Under the pieces are notes generated by a model. It saw only the letters and a program-made list of their open reading frames with translations. It was not told where the DNA came from and made no database searches. Both the position numbers and the translations under genes were made by a program. Positions 6,912 to 12,986 of a DNA stretch of 12,986 nucleotides are shown piece after piece. Where the stretch lies: positions 1 through 12,986 of the forward strand of contig DAOVIC010000031.1 in the NCBI GenBank assembly GCA_030671565.1. The letters are read 5' to 3'. The stretch is from Anaerohalosphaeraceae bacterium (GTDB lineage Bacteria; Planctomycetota; Phycisphaerae; Sedimentisphaerales; Anaerohalosphaeraceae). Every line of letters starts with the position of its first letter. Position 1 is the stretch's first letter.

Positions 6912-9900
6912 ATGTATTCAGAACATTTGCGGCATCCGCAAAACCGGAAACGATTTCTTATATTATTGTTAAGCGTCGTCATGGCTCTGTCGTGTATAAC
7001 GACTTTTTTGCATGCAGACGAAGAGATCGCTCAACCCCGCGTCCAGCGAAGCATTGTTAAACAGTTAAGGTACATCGAAGCAAACACGGCAAAGGAATAC
7101 TTCCTGAACCTCGGTATCGGTACGGACATTAACAGGCTTGGAAGCATGAACGCGCTGATCATAACGACCGACAACGATCTGGATCGAATAAAAGCTTCTT
7201 CGCTGATATCGCTAATAGACAGCAAAACAAAGTTCGAGTTAATCCGGTTAAAGGTCGACAGTGTGCCTGCAACGATGGAAAAGACCTCTGACATCGAGGC
7301 AATGATCGAAGGGATCGCGATCGGAACTTTCAGAAATCCTCCCACAGGCATCGACACTCCCAGAGCAATAATTGATGTTCAAGGCTCAGATCTCATAGCC
7401 CTGGTACCTAATGGATATGCTCCTCCGGTCGTTGCGGTACTTGAAGACATGTACAGCAGCAAGGTTGATGCAGGCAAATTACCAGACGCTGTAAAATCTA
7501 ATATGGACATACAGAAAACGCTGATGGAGTTAGCGACGCTAAGTGAGAACGAGACGGGTATAACCGAAGAGACCAATTTCATTAACGCAGAACTTCTGGA
7601 GGCTTTAACGACCGTAGAGAAGGAAGTTGAAGCTATAACCGTAACCGAAAAACCCGTCGAAAAAGTTGGTACCGAACCTGCTGTGATCGCAGAGCAGGTC
7701 GTTGTCGCCGAGACACCTGAACGAACGGCAATAGAAGCTGAACCACGAACAATGCCTGCCGGCGTAACGGTAGCCAATAATGACGTTAAGACAGACGAAC
7801 CGTCTATGGCTGAAATTCTCGCGATGTTAGGAACAATGACAAGCGATAGTGCGGGCGCCGAGGTGGCGGCCAAACCATCAACAGCTGCAACACCGGCCAA
7901 ACCATCAACGGCTGCAACGTCGGCCAAACCGAGGGAACCTATAGTAAGCAGGACCAGTGAGCCTGTGAAAGAAGCAGGTAGCGAAAAAACATCCCGTTCG
8001 GAAGTCGGCAGCGGCTTACCTGAGGCAGAACTGGAAACGACTATAAATCTGCCCACGAAGGTATTTGTCATCGACCTTTTGAAGCTTGTCGGCGAACAGC
8101 TTGGCCTTAACTACATGTACGACCCAAAGGAGATCTCCGGCGAGGTCACACTTTTCATCAACGACGGAAAGGTTCAGGTCGGCCAGCTTTACGCCCTTTT
8201 GGAAAACGTACTTCAGTTCAAGGGTTTTGTAATGACCCGTCGAGGTAAGTTTGTTACGATCGTTCCCAAAGCTAAAATTTCAGAGATCGATCCGGAAATA
8301 ATGATTTCCGGCGAAGAGGTCCAAACCGGTAATATCGTCGTAACACAGACATTCGACCTGGAATACATCGATACAAAGACGGCGATCGTAATGCTCGACA
8401 GCATGAAGCTCGGTATAAGTGTGCAGGATATACCTGTGATGAAGTCCCTGATAATAACGGGGTACGCGTCCCGCATGCAGCGTATAGCCGAAGTTCTGAA
8501 AATGGTTGACAAGCCCGGCAAAAAACGTGTGTTTCAGTTTAGATATCTGAAATATACAATGGCCACAAGCCTGGTCTCGAAGGTTCAGGCACTTGCAAAG
8601 GAGCTTGGGACCGTATCTATAAGCATAGGCAGTAAAACCACATCATCGACAACAATAAGGCCAACTTCGACGCCAACTACCGCAGCGGCAAGGGCAGCGG
8701 CGGCAAGGGCAGCAGCGGCAGCACGAAGAACCCCGACAGCAAGCACCGCCTCAAAAACGAGTATAGGCAAAGCGGCCGTCGATGGTGAGGTGTATCTTGA
8801 CATAGATGACCGTACGAACCGAATTCTCATGATCGGCCTTACCGATGATATCGATGTTGTCAGCAGCCTGATCGACAGTCTTGATATTCCTCAGTCCGGA
8901 TTAAAAGAAGTACGCCAATACAATATCGTAAACGTCGAGGCCGAATACGTTATTGATGTTCTTGGCGAACTTGGCGCGACGACACCAGGTGCAAGGCCTG
9001 CTGCTTCGCCTGCACCGGGCTCAAAAACTCCATCGCGGCCAGTAACACCAACAAGAGGTGCATCCAGTTCGGATGGGCCGCAGATATCGCTGCTGGAAGA
9101 GTCAAACTCGCTGCTGATAAATGCCTCGCCCGAAGAGCATGACAAGATCGCCGCGATAATCAGATATGTCGACGTGCCCAAACATGACTCGCGTATCATC
9201 AAGGAATACGAGATCGAAAGCGTCGACACATCGGAAGTACTTAACACCATGTTGGAGCTGGGCGTCATAAGCACAATGCCCGGGGCTTCAAGTCCTACAA
9301 GGCGAACCAGTACGCCAACAACAAGCAAGGGAACGACGACATCTGCATCGCGATCTTCATTGTCATCTTCGACTAATAAAAGCTCGTCGGCGGATCCCAT
9401 CTCGGGCGAACCGATGATATCCGTTCTGACGTCTGCGAATTCACTGCTGGTAAACGCGACAACCGGACAGCACATGCAAATAGCAATGATAATAGCACAC
9501 GTAGACAGGGACCCTACGGATACCGCCCTGCCGTACGTTATCTATGCACTTACAAGTCAGGCCGCTGTTGATCTTAAGGGTATCCTGGACGAAGTTATCC
9601 ACGCAAAGTTAGCAGCGAACCCGGCCGCAAGTGGTTCACCAAAAACTCCGGGGACACCTGCTACGTCAAAGATCATGAGTACGCAAAATACCAGTGGTTC
9701 AACTATAACCGACAAAGAAAGGATCGAGATCGTTTCTGACGAAGCGACCAACTCACTGATCGTCTACGCAAACAAGAATAACCAGGTGTGGGTAGGAAAA
9801 CTGATCGAAGAGCTTGATAAATATCGCCCGCAGGTACTGCTGGATGTGACGCTGGTTGAGATAACTCAGGACGACGTATTCAACTTTGACCTTGATCTGG

Positions 9901-11042
9901 TAAGCAAAGCAGGCGGCTTTTTACCTGGTGGTGCAATGGAAAGTTCGCTATCAGCTCTTACAACGGGGACATTCCCAGCAAACGATATATTCGAAAGCCG
10001 TACAACAAGTGGTGGCGATGGTTTCGGCAGCGCGTTTTATTCCGACAGACACGTACAGGCTTTGTTCAAAATCATGGACAAAAAAGGTTATGGACGTGTC
10101 CTGGCAAGACCTTCGCTGCTGGTAAAAGATAACGAGCCGGGTCAAATAAAGACGGAAAAGACAAGGTATGTTGCACAGGAAAAAAGCAGTACAACATATA
10201 CCGGCACAGCAGGATCAACTCCAAACGTATCGTCTGATGTCACCTTCGAAGCATATCCCTCCGGGATAACGCTGGATATAACGCCTCATATCTCATCGGA
10301 AAAACTACTGCAACTGGAAATAACACTTGACCGTAAAGATTTTATAGATGATGGCGAGAAAACAATCACTATTGGTCCCGAAGATAATAAAAGAACTGTT
10401 CCGAGACCGTATGATGAAATAAGCAGTACCATCACTACATGGGCAATACTTCCCGATGGAGCAACGATAATACTCGGCGGAATAGAGACCGTATCACAAA
10501 ACAAGAAGATTAAAAAAGTTCCGATTCTGGGTGACATTCCACTTCTGGGCTTATTGTTCAGAGAAATCGATGAGACAGACATACAGAGCAAACTTTACGT
10601 ATTCGTGAAGGCCCATATAATCAACCCCGGCGATGAACTTACAGGTAACTCGGATATTGAGCGAATATCGCTGAAGAAGCGAAATCTCTTCGAGGAAGAT
10701 GAAAAGAAGTTCCAGGGTCTACGTGCTGTCCCTGGTATAAAGCCTAATCCGATGCAGCCTGCGAAGATCCTTGAGGATGATGATTATCTTCAGGAGATCA
10801 AGTCTGGTCTTCAGGTTGGCGGTGATAGTATTTCTATCCCTGTTGCGACTCCGGCTGAGCGGGGACGTAGTAAGGTTCTTGCGTATGAAGAGTATATCCG
10901 GAAATTAAAGGAGGCTGAGCTTAACGAGAGTAATGAAAATGCGGAGCTTGAGAACGTGCTTGAAGAGAACGCTCTTAATGAACCACGGTCACGGCAGCTG
11001 ATGGAACGCAAAACAAGGGTTGAAGTGGTTTTGCCTGATTAG
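6912..11042 (+). CDS. gspD: Greatly enlarged type II secretion secretin GspD
   Basis: This is the outer-membrane channel of the type II secretion system, 1376 residues from 6912 (1380 from the ATG at 6900; numbering here uses 6900), about twice a usual GspD of 650-750. A signal peptide ends near 39 (FLHA-D). Two stretches at about 54-107 (LRYIEANTAKE, NALIITT) and 111-186 look like N1-type ring modules. An acidic Thr/Pro/Ala linker spans about 190-375. N0 follows at about 378-460 (INLPTKVFVIDLLKLVGEQ), then N1-type modules at about 480-538, 543-664, 669-758, 765-870 and 877-975. The secretin core is about 977-1245, with VLLDVTLVEI, GYGRVLARPSLLV, WAILPDGATIILGG and the signature VPILGDIPLLGLLF. 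A charged tail of 135 residues ends the protein and may dock a pilot protein. Low-complexity Ser/Thr/Pro/Ala stretches interrupt four modules. Assignment as a secretin is certain; gspD rather than pilQ rests on N0 plus the neighbours. Confidence 0.93.
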   Translation: MYSEHLRHPQNRKRFLILLLSVVMALSCITTFLHADEEIAQPRVQRSIVKQLRYIEANTAKEYFLNLGIGTDINRLGSMNALIITTDNDLDRIKASSLISLIDSKTKFELIRLKVDSVPATMEKTSDIEAMIEGIAIGTFRNPPTGIDTPRAIIDVQGSDLIALVPNGYAPPVVAVLEDMYSSKVDAGKLPDAVKSNMDIQKTLMELATLSENETGITEETNFINAELLEALTTVEKEVEAITVTEKPVEKVGTEPAVIAEQVVVAETPERTAIEAEPRTMPAGVTVANNDVKTDEPSMAEILAMLGTMTSDSAGAEVAAKPSTAATPAKPSTAATSAKPREPIVSRTSEPVKEAGSEKTSRSEVGSGLPEAELETTINLPTKVFVIDLLKLVGEQLGLNYMYDPKEISGEVTLFINDGKVQVGQLYALLENVLQFKGFVMTRRGKFVTIVPKAKISEIDPEIMISGEEVQTGNIVVTQTFDLEYIDTKTAIVMLDSMKLGISVQDIPVMKSLIITGYASRMQRIAEVLKMVDKPGKKRVFQFRYLKYTMATSLVSKVQALAKELGTVSISIGSKTTSSTTIRPTSTPTTAAARAAAARAAAAARRTPTASTASKTSIGKAAVDGEVYLDIDDRTNRILMIGLTDDIDVVSSLIDSLDIPQSGLKEVRQYNIVNVEAEYVIDVLGELGATTPGARPAASPAPGSKTPSRPVTPTRGASSSDGPQISLLEESNSLLINASPEEHDKIAAIIRYVDVPKHDSRIIKEYEIESVDTSEVLNTMLELGVISTMPGASSPTRRTSTPTTSKGTTTSASRSSLSSSTNKSSSADPISGEPMISVLTSANSLLVNATTGQHMQIAMIIAHVDRDPTDTALPYVIYALTSQAAVDLKGILDEVIHAKLAANPAASGSPKTPGTPATSKIMSTQNTSGSTITDKERIEIVSDEATNSLIVYANKNNQVWVGKLIEELDKYRPQVLLDVTLVEITQDDVFNFDLDLVSKAGGFLPGGAMESSLSALTTGTFPANDIFESRTTSGGDGFGSAFYSDRHVQALFKIMDKKGYGRVLARPSLLVKDNEPGQIKTEKTRYVAQEKSSTTYTGTAGSTPNVSSDVTFEAYPSGITLDITPHISSEKLLQLEITLDRKDFIDDGEKTITIGPEDNKRTVPRPYDEISSTITTWAILPDGATIILGGIETVSQNKKIKKVPILGDIPLLGLLFREIDETDIQSKLYVFVKAHIINPGDELTGNSDIERISLKKRNLFEEDEKKFQGLRAVPGIKPNPMQPAKILEDDDYLQEIKSGLQVGGDSISIPVATPAERGRSKVLAYEEYIRKLKEAELNESNENAELENVLEENALNEPRSRQLMERKTRVEVVLPD
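7868..7930 (+). repeat. 27-bp tandem repeat, about 2.3 copies, inside gspD
   Basis: Units start at 7868, 7895 and 7922. The first two agree at 24 of 27 bases, and the third stops after about 9. They encode AKPSTAAT-P/S twice and then AKP. The repeat lies in the disordered linker before the N0 domain. In-frame slippage here could change linker length without breaking the protein. Confidence 0.75.
8681..8729 (+). repeat. Ala/Arg-coding repeat with 15-bp period inside gspD
   Basis: GCGGCAAGGG recurs at 8685 and 8700, inside a GC-rich run coding an Ala tract broken by Arg (AAARAAAARAAAAARR). It sits in the low-complexity insertion of the second ring module after N0. A basic Ala/Arg patch facing the secretin lumen or its outer wall is unusual. 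Confidence 0.65.
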
Positions 11043-11115
11043 TATGGCAAACACAGATGTTTGTCTGATGATCAAAGAAAGTAATATCTGCCCGGATCTA
11101 TAAAGAACTGATTTT

Positions 11116-12819
11116 ATGAAAAGCCTTCTGATAAATACTGCCAAGCGTACCGGTATCATCGATGCCGGTTTGCTGGAGTCATATTTCGCCGAGCGTAACG
11201 GGGATACCCGCCGTGTTGACGAGATACTCCTAAGTGCGCCCGATTTTACCGAAGATGCCGTGCTACGGCTGTTTGCCGAGGCTCTTGGTATGGAGTATAT
11301 TTCCGAGATACACGCATCCGACGTTCCGGGGATTTTTATCGAGTCTGTTCCGGCCACTTACGCACAGCACCATTACCTGATCGGTATATTGCAAAATGAA
11401 GACGATGCGGAAGTTACGGTCGTTCTGTCGAGGCCGTTCGATACGAGTATGCTTGATAATGTTTCAAAGATGCTTGGCGGGCCGGTAAAGAGTGCCCTTG
11501 CGACACGGACGGCGATAACGGCGACGATCGATATCGCTTACGAGCAGAAAAATACGGTTATCGAAGAAGTGGCCGAAGAAGTCGACAACCAGAATCTCGA
11601 CCAGCTCATCGACGAGGTCGCAGGCTCGGACGATCTGCTGGACGTTGTAAATCGCCCTCCGGTTATCCGTCTTGTAAACGACATACTTTTCAGGGCTCTT
11701 CAGCTTCGTACAAGTGATATTCACATCCACCCATACGAGACAAAAATACAGATACGTTACCGCATCGACGGTATCCTTTACGATACCCTTAGCCTAAACC
11801 GCAACGTTCTTCCGCTTATAATATCCCGTATCAAGGTTATGGCCGGGATGGACATCGCCGAAAGACGTTTGCCGCAGGACGGACGTACGAGCGTACGGCT
11901 TGGTCAAAGAGAGATCGACCTTCGTGTAAGTACGGTTCCGACCAGCTACGGCGAACGAAGCGTCCTGAGGATACTGGATAAAAGCACCGGGGTTCTCGGA
12001 CTGAACGAACTGGGGTTGTGCAACGAGGACCTTGCGACATTTGACAAGATGATCAACTGTTCGCACGGCGTGATGTTCGTTACGGGACCGACAGGAAGCG
12101 GTAAGAGTACGACATTGTATGCGTGCCTTAAACGGATAGACTCGACGCAAAAGAACGTAATGACCATCGAGGACCCGATCGAATATCAGCTGGACGGTAT
12201 AAGCCAGATGCAGGTGGCCTCGAAAAAAGGTATGACCTTTATAAACGCACTGAGGCATGTTCTCAGGCAGGACCCCGACGTTATAATGGTCGGTGAAGTA
12301 CGTGACCAGGAAACGGCAAGTATGGCGATACAATCGTCGCTGACCGGTCACCTGGTTTTCAGCACGCTGCATACAAACGACGCGGCAGGTGCGGTGAGCC
12401 GGCTTCTCGACTTCGATGTAGAACCCTACCTTGTAAGCTCGTCGCTGATCGGGGTTCTGGCACAAAGACTTGTCCGAAAGATATGCCCGGATTGCAAACA
12501 GCCGTATTATCCAAAGGCACATGAACTTCGCGAACTGGGTATCGGTGACATACCCGAAGATCTCACGCTTTATATGGGCACAGGCTGCAGCAAATGTTTC
12601 GAAACGGGTTACCGCGGAAGAACAGGCGTATATGAACTGATGGCTATGACAGAGGATATCCGGGAACTGATTTACAAAAGGGAAAGCGCCGGTGTCATCA
12701 AAAGAACGGCTATCGACGGCGGGATGAGAACTCTGCGAATGGACGGTGCACAAAAGGTCCTCAGAGGCGAAACGACAATAGCAGAGATCCTGAGGGTAAC
12801 ACAGTCGGACATAGCGTAA
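11116..12819 (+). CDS. gspE: Type II secretion ATPase GspE
   Basis: This 567-residue cytoplasmic hexameric ATPase powers pseudopilus assembly. An N-terminal GspE/PilB domain spans about 30-140 (VLRLFAEALGMEYI), followed by an acidic linker (148-175). The N2-type domain carries RTSDIHIHPYETKIQIRYRIDG (198-219). The ATPase core shows Walker A GPTGSGKST (324-332), the Asp box IEDPIEYQ (351-358), Walker B DPDVIMVGEVRD (386-397) and the His box STLHTNDA (416-423). The zinc finger has Cys457, Cys460, Cys491 and Cys494, followed by GYRGRTGVYEL. Length and motifs are normal and intact. Type IV pilus PilB is the nearest alternative, but the GspC-like/GspD/GspE/GspF order favours type II secretion. It starts 73 bp after gspD. 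The Shine-Dalgarno is weak (AAAGAA, 11102-11107), suggesting translation is modest or aided by the upstream gene. Confidence 0.95.
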   Translation: MKSLLINTAKRTGIIDAGLLESYFAERNGDTRRVDEILLSAPDFTEDAVLRLFAEALGMEYISEIHASDVPGIFIESVPATYAQHHYLIGILQNEDDAEVTVVLSRPFDTSMLDNVSKMLGGPVKSALATRTAITATIDIAYEQKNTVIEEVAEEVDNQNLDQLIDEVAGSDDLLDVVNRPPVIRLVNDILFRALQLRTSDIHIHPYETKIQIRYRIDGILYDTLSLNRNVLPLIISRIKVMAGMDIAERRLPQDGRTSVRLGQREIDLRVSTVPTSYGERSVLRILDKSTGVLGLNELGLCNEDLATFDKMINCSHGVMFVTGPTGSGKSTTLYACLKRIDSTQKNVMTIEDPIEYQLDGISQMQVASKKGMTFINALRHVLRQDPDVIMVGEVRDQETASMAIQSSLTGHLVFSTLHTNDAAGAVSRLLDFDVEPYLVSSSLIGVLAQRLVRKICPDCKQPYYPKAHELRELGIGDIPEDLTLYMGTGCSKCFETGYRGRTGVYELMAMTEDIRELIYKRESAGVIKRTAIDGGMRTLRMDGAQKVLRGETTIAEILRVTQSDIA

Positions 12820-12906
12820 TGTTTGCGAAGATCAATTTGGCAGGTGTTCTGCGAGTGTGTGCAGATAAACTGATATCGAAATATTATTTGAGAGCAAGAA
12901 AAGCTT

Positions 12907-12986
12907 ATGCCGAGATTCAGTTATACGGCTATAGATCACAGGCGAAAGACGGTTAAGGGAAACGTCACGGCTGAGAATGCGTATAC
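12907..12986 (+). CDS. gspF: GspF inner-membrane platform protein, 5' fragment cut by window edge
   Basis: The ATG at 12907 opens a frame that stays open to the end of the window (26 codons). MPRFSYTAID and TVKGNVTAENAY match the conserved opening of GspF/PilC proteins (M-x-x-F-x-Y-x-A-x-D ... G-x-x-x-A-x-x). An in-frame stop at 12889-12891 rules out a much earlier start. GspF is the multispan platform that GspE docks on. The 87-bp gap after gspE has no recognised signal beyond a 5-bp hairpin (12848-12865). Only the N-terminal piece is visible, but the family match and position agree. Confidence 0.85.
   Translation, partial: MPRFSYTAIDHRRKTVKGNVTAENAY

Noticed and set aside
7379..8071. 230-codon minus-strand frame inside gspD
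   Set aside because: It is antisense to a low-complexity Thr/Ala/Glu linker, where codon bias leaves long shadow frames. Its Ser/Val/Ala-rich translation mirrors that composition.
11794..12753. 319-codon minus-strand frame inside gspE
   Set aside because: It is long but antisense to fully intact GspE motifs, has no recognisable domain, and is a codon-bias shadow.
12848..12865. Hairpin TCTGC/GCAGA between gspE and gspF
   Set aside because: The stem is only 5 bp with no T-run; too weak to call a terminator or processing site.

Overview
The window reads as chromosomal DNA of a diderm bacterium with lipoproteins and a type II secretion system. A Planctomycetes-type source, perhaps from the anaerobic Phycisphaerae/Sedimentisphaerales side, is my best guess. 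It rests on gene style only: an oversized secretin with Thr/Ser/Ala/Pro-rich linkers, a DUF1573 lipoprotein, and a metallophosphatase-like/multihaem cytochrome fusion. No rRNA or other phylogenetic marker is present, so this is inference. I see no tRNA, rRNA, CRISPR array, transposase or phage gene.

Left part (1-2850, minus strand): a polytopic GT39/ArnT-like membrane glycosyltransferase runs off the left edge. Upstream of it lies a family 2 polyprenyl-phosphate glycosyltransferase with two C-terminal membrane segments. The usual division of labour is that the GT2 charges a lipid carrier with a sugar and the GT-C enzyme uses that lipid-linked sugar on the outer face of the membrane. The two genes are separated by 104 bp. 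Two near-identical 23-bp direct repeats lie at 1781-1803 and 2954-2976, on either side of the GT2 gene.

Divergent region (2851-3128): it carries a TATAAT-type promoter for the minus-strand genes and a good sigma70-like promoter (TTGATA, 17 bp, TAGACT) for the plus-strand genes. A 10-bp inverted repeat abuts the -35 of the latter.

Middle (3129-5665, plus strand): a DUF1573 lipoprotein overlaps, by ATGA, a second lipoprotein. The second protein joins a degenerate metallophosphatase/5'-nucleotidase-like domain to a four-haem cytochrome c554-like domain. The overlap implies coupled translation and a shared envelope role.

Right part (5776-12986, plus strand): a type II secretion cluster in the order GspC-like, GspD, GspE, GspF (the last cut by the right edge). 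The GspC-like protein has a transmembrane helix and HR-like domain but a charged helical C-terminus with no visible PDZ domain. GspD is about twice normal length. It appears to carry two extra ring-type modules before N0, five after it, and low-complexity insertions at the same place in four modules. GspE has a full set of ATPase and zinc motifs. The GspC-GspD gap is over 200 bp and holds a hairpin plus a 12-bp perfect palindrome.

The most notable features are the expanded secretin and the tetrahaem lipoprotein beside it. They invite the idea, not shown by the sequence, that the secretion system serves envelope-exposed redox or polymer-handling proteins.
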